This document shows positions 5,951 to 13,245 of a stretch of 14,331 nucleotides of DNA, one piece after another. Made by a program: the position numbers and the translations under genes. Location: the NCBI GenBank assembly GCA_947039985.1, contig CAMRAP010000019.1, positions 1 to 14,331 on the forward strand, given 5' to 3'. Within the stretch, counting starts at the first letter, position 1. Every line of letters starts with the position of its first letter. The DNA comes from an uncultured Odoribacter sp. (lineage in GTDB: Bacteria > Bacteroidota > Bacteroidia > Bacteroidales > Marinifilaceae). The notes below the pieces were generated by a model, which saw only the letters and a list, made by a program, of their open reading frames with translations, searched no databases and was not told where the DNA came from.

Positions 5951-7642
5951 ATGGAAAATCAAGACATTATACAACAAGCTAGAGAAAAAGCAAAAACTTG
6001 GTTAAGCAAGGCTTATGATGAAGCAACACGTACAGAAGTACTACGCATGCTCGATTCAGATGATTCTACAGAGATCATTAATTCTTTCTACAAGGATTTA
6101 GAGTTTGGAACAGGAGGCTTACGAGGAATAATGGGCGCAGGTACCAATCGCATAAACAAATATACAGTAGGAGCTGCCACTCAAGGATTTGCAAACTACA
6201 TCAATCAGATGTTCCCCAATGAGGAAAAATCTGTTTGTATCGGCTATGACTGTCGACACCACTCACAGGAATATGCAGAAACAACTGCCGCTATTTTTTC
6301 AGCGAATGGAATCACTGCCTATCTTTTTGAATCGCTTCGCCCAACTCCTGAAATGTCTTTTGCTATTAGAGAATTAGGATGTAAAGGTGGAGTTATTTTA
6401 ACCGCTTCACACAATCCTAAAGAGTATAATGGATATAAAGCTTATTGGAATGATGGCTCACAACTTGTTCCTCCTCATGATACAAATGTAATCCAAGGTG
6501 TCAAAGAGGTAAATGTCACTGACATTAAATTTGAAGCAGTACCAGAACGAATCAAAATGCTAGGTGAAGAGTTCGACCAGAAATTCTTAGATACAGTAAA
6601 AACGGTCAGTTTATCACCAGATGCAATCAAAAATCAACACGATCTAAAGATTGTATTTACGCCATTACACGGAACAACCTATAAATTAGTGCCCGATTCT
6701 TTACGTCACTGGGGATTTACGAATATCACTACCATTCCTGAACAAATGGAAACGGATGGCGATTTCCCAACCGTTGCTTCTGCCAACCCAGAAGAACCAG
6801 AGGCTTTTAAAATGGCACTAGATAAAGCTCGCGAGATAGACGCGGATTTAGCTATGGCTTGCGATCCAGATGGAGATCGAATTGGTATTGCCGTCAAAAA
6901 CGACAAGGGAGAATGGGTATTATTAAATGGTAATCAAGCCAATATCATTTTCACCTGGTATAGCATCCAACGTCGCAAAGAGTTAGGATTAATCGAAGGA
7001 AATGAATACACCATCAAAACTATTGTAACAACAGAGTTAATCAAAGAGATTGCCGAACAAAATAATATGCATTGTTATGACGTTTACACAGGCTTTAAGT
7101 GGATTGCTGACACGATCCGAAAAGAGGGACCAGATGGATACATTGGCGCTGGAGAAGAATCTTTTGGATTTATGCCAGGAGCATTCACTCGCGACAAAGA
7201 TGCGGTTTCTGCCAGTTCAATGATGGCAGAAATTGCTGCTTGGGCGAAAGACAATGGAAAAACTTTATTTGAGATTCTTAAATCCATCTATGTTGAGTAT
7301 GGCTTTTCGCAAGAGAAAATGGTTTACATCGTACGCGAAGGATTAAGCGGTAGTCAAGAAATCAAAGAGATGATGAATAAACTCCGCCACAACACGCCTA
7401 TAAGCATCAATGGAAGCGCTATCCTTATTAAAAAGGATTACGAAAATTTGACAGAAACAAATCTAAAAAGTGGTGACAGCAAGAACATGGATTTTCCAAC
7501 GACTAGCGATGTTCTACAATTTATACTAGAAGATGGATGCAAGATTTCTGTACGCCCTTCTGGAACTGAGCCAAAGATTAAATTCTACTTTGAAGCACGT
7601 GCAAACATGGATACGGTTCATGATTTTGACAAGGCTACCTAA
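5951..7642 (+). CDS. Phospho-sugar mutase (phosphoglucomutase/phosphomannomutase family), frameshifted at the extreme C-terminus
   Basis: This cytoplasmic alpha-D-phosphohexomutase interconverts 1- and 6-phospho sugars (glucose and/or mannose) for polysaccharide precursors. All four active-site loops are present: the phosphoserine loop TASHNP at 151-156 (Ser153); metal loop DPDGDR at 305-310; sugar-binding GEES at 401-404; and the phosphate-binding PSGTEPK at 536-542. The frame stops at 563 residues with TAA at 7640-7642. If the single T at 7640 is skipped, reading continues as Lys-Ile-Asp-Ala-Met-Met-Asn-Asp-Ile-Gln-Ala-Asn to a TAA at 7677-7679. That resembles the helical tail of long Bacteroidota mutases, which I recall as about 580 residues. 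A one-base indel, real or from sequencing, has therefore probably removed the last 12 or so residues. They lie beyond all catalytic loops, so activity may survive. The sugar specificity cannot be read from sequence. Confidence 0.93.
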   Translation: MENQDIIQQAREKAKTWLSKAYDEATRTEVLRMLDSDDSTEIINSFYKDLEFGTGGLRGIMGAGTNRINKYTVGAATQGFANYINQMFPNEEKSVCIGYDCRHHSQEYAETTAAIFSANGITAYLFESLRPTPEMSFAIRELGCKGGVILTASHNPKEYNGYKAYWNDGSQLVPPHDTNVIQGVKEVNVTDIKFEAVPERIKMLGEEFDQKFLDTVKTVSLSPDAIKNQHDLKIVFTPLHGTTYKLVPDSLRHWGFTNITTIPEQMETDGDFPTVASANPEEPEAFKMALDKAREIDADLAMACDPDGDRIGIAVKNDKGEWVLLNGNQANIIFTWYSIQRRKELGLIEGNEYTIKTIVTTELIKEIAEQNNMHCYDVYTGFKWIADTIRKEGPDGYIGAGEESFGFMPGAFTRDKDAVSASSMMAEIAAWAKDNGKTLFEILKSIYVEYGFSQEKMVYIVREGLSGSQEIKEMMNKLRHNTPISINGSAILIKKDYENLTETNLKSGDSKNMDFPTTSDVLQFILEDGCKISVRPSGTEPKIKFYFEARANMDTVHDFDKAT

Positions 7643-7687
7643 AATTGATGCCATGATGAACGATATACAAGCCAACTAAATGTAATC

Positions 7688-7729
7688 ATAGTATAGTGTT
7701 TGGCAATTGCTAAACACTATACTATTTTA
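7688..7729. terminator. Long hairpin terminator between convergent genes
   Basis: ATAGTATAGTGTTTGGC (7688-7704) pairs with GCTAAACACTATACTAT (7709-7725) over 17 positions with one wobble around an AATT loop, followed by TTTT. It best terminates the rightward mutase transcript. It also sits just downstream of the stop codon of the leftward helicase gene and could act on that transcript. Confidence 0.85.
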
Positions 7730-9151
7730 TGCATCAAGAGTATCAAAAAACTCCTCTTTAAAATTAATAAAGTACACCCGTTTACGCCCACGAGTAACAG
7801 CCGTGTATAACCAACGCCAATACTCATCATTGAGCATATCATCAAGTAAATACCCTTGGTCTATGAAAACGGCATCCCACTGACCTCCCTGCGCTTTATG
7901 ACAGGTTACAGCATACGAAAATTTAATTTGTAAAGCATTGTAGTATTTATCTTCTCGTATTTTTTCATAACGCTTAGGCTTAGAAGGTATATCTGCATAG
8001 TCTGCTTCAATGGCTCGATACAACTCCTTACTCTTCTCATAGCTTAAAGCAGGATAGTCTGACGTTAAAATATCCAACATCACCAAAGCAGTAAGCTCCT
8101 CTTCGTACCCATCAATGGCGATTATGGCTTCTAGAAAATGACATCCATACAATTCCGTTCGCCTCCCTGCTTTTTTCACTGTAGCCATATCCCCATTCGC
8201 TATAAAATCAATCTTATCATACTCTTCGCCCCAAAAATAGTTGTTCTTCACCACCATAATTCTATCACCTCCACAAAAATCATCCTCTCGATATAATATG
8301 GTTCGCCTTATTCCTTCATTAAAACGATTAGCCCGCTTGTTGGATCGACAGACCACTAAAGTTTCCTCCTCTCCATATTTCCCATAACAGCTGTCTATCT
8401 CCTCTAACAACTCACCACCTGATATTTTATACACATCTGGAAAAAGATTCACATTGAGCATTAATTGATCAGTTCCCCTACCTATCAAGTTACGAACCTG
8501 AGTGGCATTATACAAAATACCTGATTTTTCAGCTTGTCGCATGATATCAGTTAGATTCACTTCTGTTACTTGGACATGATAAGCAGCTTCTAATTCTCTT
8601 TTATCCAATGCAGGACTAATTTGCAAGCCAACTGGGGGCAACTGGGCTACATCTCCAATTAAAACCAAACGATTGTTTTTTCCATTATAAACAAACTCCA
8701 TCAAATCATCCAGTAAACACCCACTCCCAAAATTTCCTTCACTATAAGTATTGGAGATCATAGAAGCCTCATCGACAAAAAATAGCGTATCTGCACCACT
8801 GTTAAATCCAATATTGAACAAACCTTCTCCATCCGTTGTTGTCTTTTGACGATATATTTTTTTATGAATTGTAAAGGCAGAACAGCTAGCATAGGTAGAA
8901 AAAACTTTTGCAGCTCTACCAGTAGGAGCAAGTAAAGCCACTTTATACTCCAATGCAAGCAAAGCATTCACAATGGCTGCAACCAAAGATGTTTTTCCTG
9001 TCCCTGCATAACCTCTTAAAAGAAATAGACTATCCTTTTCACGTTCAAAAAAGAACTTAGTAAACAACTCTACTGCAGCACTTTGTGTCGGTGAAAAATC
9101 AAAACCAAACTTTTTTAATATTATTCCTTCAAAATGTTTTTCAATCATCAT
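7727..9151 (-). CDS. RecD/Dda-like superfamily 1 DNA helicase
   Basis: This 474-residue SF1B-type helicase has Walker A GYAGTGKT at 47-54, the 'APTGRAAKV' motif Ia at about 75-83, Walker B DEASM at 127-131, motif III GDVAQLPPVG, the UvrD-C-2-type 'TCHKAQG' at 416-422 and motif VI 'YTAVTRGRKR' at 449-458. A Q-motif-like 'FSPTQSAAV' precedes Walker A. The architecture matches the stand-alone RecD2/Dda-like helicases annotated in Bacteroidota as 'ATP-dependent RecD-like DNA helicase'. No RecB or RecC is encoded here, and the protein lacks the long N-terminal helix-hairpin region of RecD2. It likely unwinds DNA 5' to 3' in repair or replication restart; that polarity is known for the family, not shown here. 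Two adjacent ATG codons (9151 and 9148) could start it. It diverges from the pilin-like gene. Confidence 0.93.
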   Translation of the reverse strand: MMIEKHFEGIILKKFGFDFSPTQSAAVELFTKFFFEREKDSLFLLRGYAGTGKTSLVAAIVNALLALEYKVALLAPTGRAAKVFSTYASCSAFTIHKKIYRQKTTTDGEGLFNIGFNSGADTLFFVDEASMISNTYSEGNFGSGCLLDDLMEFVYNGKNNRLVLIGDVAQLPPVGLQISPALDKRELEAAYHVQVTEVNLTDIMRQAEKSGILYNATQVRNLIGRGTDQLMLNVNLFPDVYKISGGELLEEIDSCYGKYGEEETLVVCRSNKRANRFNEGIRRTILYREDDFCGGDRIMVVKNNYFWGEEYDKIDFIANGDMATVKKAGRRTELYGCHFLEAIIAIDGYEEELTALVMLDILTSDYPALSYEKSKELYRAIEADYADIPSKPKRYEKIREDKYYNALQIKFSYAVTCHKAQGGQWDAVFIDQGYLLDDMLNDEYWRWLYTAVTRGRKRVYFINFKEEFFDTLDA

Positions 9152-9193
9152 AAAAATAAATTGCCAATTATACCTTAAATCTAAAATTTTTCC

Positions 9194-9258
9194 TAAATTT
9201 GCAAGCAGTTAAGGTCTTGTGTCCTGTTGATAACGTTTGAATTGCAAGTTCAAAGATA
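9194..9258. promoter_or_regulatory. Divergent promoter region with overlapping -7 boxes and an inverted repeat
   Basis: The 179-base gap 9152-9330 holds TAAATTTG on the plus strand (9194-9201) and TATCTTTG on the minus strand (9251-9258), both full TAnnTTTG matches. The first would give a leader of about 120 bases for the pilin-like gene; the second about 90 bases for the helicase gene, so the two 5' ends would overlap. Neither has a clear -33 element. TTTGAA (9236-9241) and TTCAAA (9249-9254) form a 6-base inverted repeat with a 7-base spacer inside the overlap, a possible operator. TATAATTG on the minus strand (9165-9172) is an alternative, closer helicase box. Confidence 0.35.
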
Positions 9259-9330
9259 CTAATATTAACATCAATCTCACATGCCTTATAGCAATTATGT
9301 ATTAATCTCATATAAAAAATAACGTTAGAC

Positions 9331-9975
9331 ATGAAAAAACTTATTATTCAAATCCTTCTTGCAGTAGTCATCATTTTTCTTGGTTTTCTATGTTACCAAA
9401 GCATTAGTATCCCTTTAGAATTCGTTAAAATCAAAAATGAAAGATATACAGCAACCATTCAACGACTAATAGACATTCGCACAGCACAAGACGCATATAA
9501 AGGTATTCATGGCGTTTATACAGCTAGTTTTGATAGCCTAATTTATTTTATCAAATACGACTCTGTAAGAACTGTGAGATCTATCGGCGCTTTAACTGAT
9601 GAAGATTTAGAGAATGGCGTAACAGAAGCTCAAGCAATCAAAGAGGGTAAAATTATCCGTGATACAGTGAAAGTAGCTGCATTAGAAAATATATTTACCA
9701 AAGATTTCGCTATTGATAACATACGATATGTTCCTCATACTGACAAGAAGCATCAATTTAAAATGGGAGCAACAACTCTTATCACTGATTCTGGACTAAA
9801 CATGCCTGTTTTTGAAGCTCGTGCCTCAAATATGATCATATTTGAAAATATTAGAGACCAATACGACGAAGAATTACTACAAGAAAATGGTGAAAGAATT
9901 CGTTTGAACAAATACCCAGGATTGAAAGTGGGAGATATTAAAGAAGTGAACAATAATATCGGAAACTGGGAATAA
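9331..9975 (+). CDS. Pseudopilin-like single-pass membrane protein, uncharacterised
   Basis: This 214-residue protein has a short basic N-terminus (MKK), one hydrophobic helix at about 4-21 and then an extended amphipathic helix leading into 'RLIDIRTAQDAYKGIHGVYTASFDSL' (45-70). This design, a membrane helix continuing into a long helix, then a small 'AYxxxHGxYxxxFDxL' turn as in type II secretion pseudopilins, suggests a pilin-like or GspM/PilO-like fold. The classical prepilin peptidase site (Gly-Phe with Glu at +5) is absent, so cleavage is not expected. The rest (80-214) is soluble, charged and probably periplasmic. I do not know a named family for it. It begins a tight unit: the DUF3822 gene follows after 7 bases and rsmD overlaps that one. 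The function is unknown; the pilin resemblance is an inference from pattern only. Confidence 0.7.
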   Translation: MKKLIIQILLAVVIIFLGFLCYQSISIPLEFVKIKNERYTATIQRLIDIRTAQDAYKGIHGVYTASFDSLIYFIKYDSVRTVRSIGALTDEDLENGVTEAQAIKEGKIIRDTVKVAALENIFTKDFAIDNIRYVPHTDKKHQFKMGATTLITDSGLNMPVFEARASNMIIFENIRDQYDEELLQENGERIRLNKYPGLKVGDIKEVNNNIGNWE

Positions 9976-9982
9976 TTAATGC

Positions 9983-10825
9983 ATGCAGCACGTATATTAT
10001 ATTGACACTAATTTTGTAAAAGAAAACTCTTCACAATATATTTTGTCCATCCGTTATGAAACGGATGGACTTTCATTTTGCATCCACAACTCGAATGAAC
10101 AATTATTGGTGTTCTTTTTCCAACCCTTTAATTTAGAGAACGAAGATGCATTAATTGCGAAAGTAAAAAAAATAATGACTGAAGATTCTCTGCTGAATTT
10201 AAAGTACAAAAAAGTATATATAATCCCTTGTAATAAGGAGAAGATATTCATTCCAGCACACAGCTTTAACAAAGAATCTTTGGCAGATATGTACTGTTTA
10301 AGTATGCAGCCCAATAAAAACGACACCTTACTTTATCGAAAAATTAAAGTAATGGGAAGCTATATCGTGGAAGCACTCCCCCGAAATTTTATCAATTTTC
10401 TAAGCACGCGCTATCAACCCATTTGCATTGTGAATAGTGTATATCCTTTTATCATTCAATCTTTATCGAATCCATTACTCAATACTTACCAGCTATTTAT
10501 TGATATACATGATCTATATTTTGATTTAATCATAACGGATAACAACAATCAGGTGCTGATTATTAATTCTTTCGATTATGGATCAGTAACGGATATCATT
10601 TATCATGCCCTAAATTGTTTGAAACAATCTGGAGTGAATACAGAAAATCTTCAAACCACTATTTCAGGAAATCTTGTCAATGATCCTATTCTAGAGAATA
10701 CATTGAATAAGTATATACCTAATATTTCAATAGTAAACGACATAACACTATCCCAATTGATTAAGAATAACAAATTAAATAGTTCTAGTTTTATTCATCT
10801 GCAAAACATTCACAGATGCGAATAA
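9983..10825 (+). CDS. DUF3822 family protein, degenerate actin-like ATPase fold suspected
   Basis: This 280-residue soluble protein belongs to the Bacteroidota family found immediately upstream of rsmD, named DUF3822. I see a layout reminiscent of PilM/GspL/FtsA-type actin-fold proteins in two repeats: an N-terminal half with beta-rich stretches, then 'LFIDIHDLYFDLIITDNNNQVLIINSFDYG' features (171-200), where DIH at 174-176 sits at the phosphate-2 position normally occupied by DIG. 'TISGNLVNDPIL' at about 226-237 sits where PilM has an SGG adenosine motif. Both motifs are imperfect, so nucleotide binding is doubtful. With a membrane-anchored pilin-like neighbour it could be the cytoplasmic partner, as PilM is to PilN. 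It starts at ATG 9983, 7 bases after the previous stop, and ends 10 bases inside rsmD. A DUF3822 name is likely; the function is not known. Confidence 0.75.
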   Translation: MQHVYYIDTNFVKENSSQYILSIRYETDGLSFCIHNSNEQLLVFFFQPFNLENEDALIAKVKKIMTEDSLLNLKYKKVYIIPCNKEKIFIPAHSFNKESLADMYCLSMQPNKNDTLLYRKIKVMGSYIVEALPRNFINFLSTRYQPICIVNSVYPFIIQSLSNPLLNTYQLFIDIHDLYFDLIITDNNNQVLIINSFDYGSVTDIIYHALNCLKQSGVNTENLQTTISGNLVNDPILENTLNKYIPNISIVNDITLSQLIKNNKLNSSSFIHLQNIHRCE

Positions 10826-11391
10826 TTAGTGGCACACATAGGGGACGACACATCTCTCCAGATAAAAATTTTACCGCACGTCCAACAACAGATTTTGCGA
10901 AAGAAAATATTTTTAATGTCTTAAATAACTACATTGATATTGAAGATGCAAAGGTATTGGATCTCTTTTCTGGAACAGGTAGTATAAGCTATGAATTTGC
11001 TTCACGAGGAGCAGAAAGCGTGATCTCTATAGAGCAAAATTACAAACACTTTGCTTTCATCAAACAGGCAATATCAGAACTGGGGTTTAAAAATATCAAA
11101 ACCTACAAAGCAGATGCTTTTGTAGCTTGCAAGAAACTCAAAGGACAGAAATTTGATATTATCTTTGCAGATCCCCCTTATCAATTAGAAAAGATCAGTG
11201 AGATTCCTGCAAGTATTTTTGACCATGAGTTATTAGCTACTGATGGCATTGCCATTATTGAACACTCTGCAAATATCAACTTCTCTAGTCACCCCCTTTT
11301 CTCAGAACATAGACAATATGGGAGTGTCAATTTCTCCCTATTCAGAAATCCTTTACAAGTAGATGATACTAAAAATGGAGCTCAAATTTGA
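10816..11391 (+). CDS. rsmD: 16S rRNA (guanine966-N2)-methyltransferase RsmD
   Basis: RsmD methylates G966 (E. coli numbering) in 16S rRNA of the assembled 30S subunit, using SAM. The 191-residue protein shows the N-terminal 'MRIISGTHRGRHI' signature, the 'RPTTDFAKENIFNVL' block (22-36), SAM motif I 'VLDLFSGTGSIS' at 47-58 with the acidic E73 ending the second strand, and the catalytic DPPY at 119-122. Length is normal. The ATG at 10816 overlaps the last 10 bases of the DUF3822 gene in another frame, so translational coupling is likely. The last codons (Asn-Gly-Ala-Gln-Ile) and the stop codon lie within the palindromic terminator. Confidence 0.97.
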   Translation: MRIISGTHRGRHISPDKNFTARPTTDFAKENIFNVLNNYIDIEDAKVLDLFSGTGSISYEFASRGAESVISIEQNYKHFAFIKQAISELGFKNIKTYKADAFVACKKLKGQKFDIIFADPPYQLEKISEIPASIFDHELLATDGIAIIEHSANINFSSHPLFSEHRQYGSVNFSLFRNPLQVDDTKNGAQI

Positions 11392-11405
11392 GCTCCATTT
11401 TTTTT
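11371..11405. terminator. Perfect palindromic terminator shared by rsmD and purA
   Basis: Bases 11371-11402 form a perfect 32-base palindrome: AAAAATGGAGCTCAAA followed by its reverse complement, then more T. The A run on the left makes it work equally for leftward purA transcription. The rsmD stop codon (11389-11391) is inside the hairpin. Confidence 0.92.
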
Positions 11406-11422
11406 ATATGAATAGATCAATC

Positions 11423-12691
11423 TTAATCCTCATCACGCACAATAGTCTGTGCTCGGTCTGGACCCACTGAAATAATCTTTATGGGCACGCATAATTCATC
11501 TTCAAGAAAGCTAACATAAGCATTAAACTCTTCAGGAAACTCATTCTCCAAAGTCATCTTAGTCATATCTGTTTTCCATCCTGCCATTTCAACATATACA
11601 GGCTCAACTGTCTCACAAATATCAAATGGAAACTCTTCAGTCTCTACACCATCCATTTTGTAAGCAACACAAGCTTTGATCGTATCAAATGTATCTAAAA
11701 CATCACTTTTCATCATAATTAATTGGCTCACACCATTAACCATAATCGCATATTTTAATGCAACTAAATCAATCCATCCACAACGACGCTGACGTCCTGT
11801 AACTGAACCAAATTCATTGCCTATCTTGCACATCTTCTCTCCAGTCTCATCAAATAACTCCGTTGGAAATGGTCCAGCCCCTACACGAGTACAATAGGCT
11901 TTAAAAATACCAAACACCTCTCCAATATTACGAGGACCTACTCCTAAACCTGCACAAGCTCCTGCGCAAATCGTATTTGAGGAGGTAACAAAAGGATATG
12001 ATCCAAAATCAACATCCAACATAGTGCCTTGTGCACCCTCTGCCAAAACTGATTTTTCCTCTTTAAGCAGAGTATTAATCACATGTTCACTGTCAATCAA
12101 ATTAAAACGCTTCAAAAACTCTAAAGCCTCTAACCACTCCTTCTCAAGCTCAACAATATCATATGTATAATTTAGACCACATAGAATAGCCTCATGCTTT
12201 TTCTTTGCAGCAGCATATTTTTCGTCAAAACCATGTAAAACATCTCCAACTCTCAAGCCATTTCGACTCACTTTATCCGTATATGTTGGACCGATTCCTT
12301 TACCAGTTGTACCAATTTTTGCTACTCCTTTTGCCGCTTCATAAGCAGCATCTAAAATTCGATGAGTAGGCATAATCAAATGTGCCTTTTTAGAAATAGA
12401 TAATCGCTGAGTCAAATCATGCCCACTTGCAGCCAATCCTTCAGCTTCCTTACGAAACAATATGGGATCTAATACAACACCATTTCCTATAATATTCATT
12501 TTTCCACCTTGAAAAATACCTGAAGGAATAGAGCGAAGTACATATTTTTCACCTTCAAACTCTAGGGTATGACCTGCATTTGGACCTCCCTGAAAACGAG
12601 TTATAACATCATATTTTGGAGTTAGTACATCTACGACTTTCCCTTTCCCTTCGTCGCCCCATTGTAACCCAAGCAATACATCAACTTTCAT
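11423..12691 (-). CDS. purA: Adenylosuccinate synthetase
   Basis: PurA catalyses GTP-dependent ligation of IMP and aspartate to adenylosuccinate, the first committed step to AMP. The 422-residue sequence is textbook: the GDEGKGK loop with catalytic Asp13 at 12-18, FQGGPNAGHT with catalytic His41 at 33-42, GIGPTYTDK, 'EGAQGTMLDVDFG', 'VTSSNT', TGRQRRCGW and the C-terminal VGPDR guanine-binding loop. The start ATG at 12691 puts Asp13 and His41 at the same numbers as in E. coli PurA, which fixes it. It lies about 100 bases after the Fur-family gene on the same strand, with its own candidate -7 box in the gap, so it may be expressed both alone and by read-through. Its position next to rel is notable because (p)ppGpp is a known inhibitor of adenylosuccinate synthetase in other bacteria. 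Confidence 0.99.
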   Translation of the reverse strand: MKVDVLLGLQWGDEGKGKVVDVLTPKYDVITRFQGGPNAGHTLEFEGEKYVLRSIPSGIFQGGKMNIIGNGVVLDPILFRKEAEGLAASGHDLTQRLSISKKAHLIMPTHRILDAAYEAAKGVAKIGTTGKGIGPTYTDKVSRNGLRVGDVLHGFDEKYAAAKKKHEAILCGLNYTYDIVELEKEWLEALEFLKRFNLIDSEHVINTLLKEEKSVLAEGAQGTMLDVDFGSYPFVTSSNTICAGACAGLGVGPRNIGEVFGIFKAYCTRVGAGPFPTELFDETGEKMCKIGNEFGSVTGRQRRCGWIDLVALKYAIMVNGVSQLIMMKSDVLDTFDTIKACVAYKMDGVETEEFPFDICETVEPVYVEMAGWKTDMTKMTLENEFPEEFNAYVSFLEDELCVPIKIISVGPDRAQTIVRDED

Positions 12692-12740
12692 ATACTTTTA
12701 TTAAATTAAAATCAAACTTATCTGTGCTTTCACAAACACA

Positions 12741-12748
12741 CAAAAATA
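12741..12748 (-). promoter_or_regulatory. Candidate -7 box of the purA promoter
   Basis: Read on the minus strand this is TATTTTTG, a full TAnnTTTG match 49 bases upstream of the purA ATG. About 20 bases further upstream is CCTTTTT, a weak -33. The predicted leader is about 40 bases. It sits in the 100-base gap between the Fur-family gene and purA. Confidence 0.55.
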
Positions 12749-12791
12749 GGCATTTTTTTTGTCTGTAAAAAGGAAATTTACAAGATTATTA

Positions 12792-13232
12792 TTATTCACT
12801 ACAATCCTTACATAGTCCATGTATATACAGCAAATGATGATGTACAGTAAATTGGTATTTCTCTTCAATCTGTTCCACCACCTCACTAATTCTAGCATCT
12901 GCAAATTCTTCCACATTTCCACATTTTTGACAAATCAAATGCTCGTGATGCTGATTATTTAATGCTCTTTCAAACTGAGCAATATTATTGCCAAATTGGT
13001 GCTTGATTACAAGTTTACAATCCAACAATAAATCAATGGTATTATACAAGGTTGCCCGACTAACTCTATAATTTTTATTCTTCATAAAAACATATAGCGA
13101 CTCTATATCAAAATGCTCTGTATGCGAATAAACTTCATCCAAAATAGCATATCGTTCTGGAGTCTTACGATGTCCCTTTTCTTGTAAATATACGGTAAAA
13201 ATATCCTTTACACTTTCTTTTGTTTTTTCCAT
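12792..13232 (-). CDS. Fur-family metal-responsive transcriptional regulator
   Basis: This 146-residue protein has an N-terminal winged helix (recognition part 'YRVSRATLYNTIDLLLD', 55-71) and a C-terminal dimerisation and metal domain. Structural zinc is expected at C101-x-x-C104 and C141-x-x-C144. Candidate regulatory metal ligands are H95, H96 and H98 before the first CxxC and the H131-H133 cluster. The position that is Asp104 in Bacillus PerR, eight residues after the first Cys of CxxC, is E109 here; Glu at this site is typical of iron-sensing Fur and disfavours peroxide sensing. I chose the ATG at 13232 (MEKTKESVKDIF), which leaves 13 bases after the rel stop. A start at 13283 would add 17 atypical residues overlapping rel. 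It probably forms an operon with rel. The metal and the targets are unknown. Confidence 0.93.
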   Translation of the reverse strand: MEKTKESVKDIFTVYLQEKGHRKTPERYAILDEVYSHTEHFDIESLYVFMKNKNYRVSRATLYNTIDLLLDCKLVIKHQFGNNIAQFERALNNQHHEHLICQKCGNVEEFADARISEVVEQIEEKYQFTVHHHLLYIHGLCKDCSE

Positions 13233-13245
13233 TATCAAGCAAATA

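Noticed and set aside
7634..7646. Programmed +1 frameshift at the end of the mutase gene
   Set aside because: The ACC-TAA context has no slippery site or upstream stimulator that I can see; a simple indel explains it better.
12701..12922. Leftward 73-codon frame spanning the Fur/purA gap
   Set aside because: It overlaps the end of the Fur-family gene in another frame and runs through the predicted purA promoter; its product is not protein-like.
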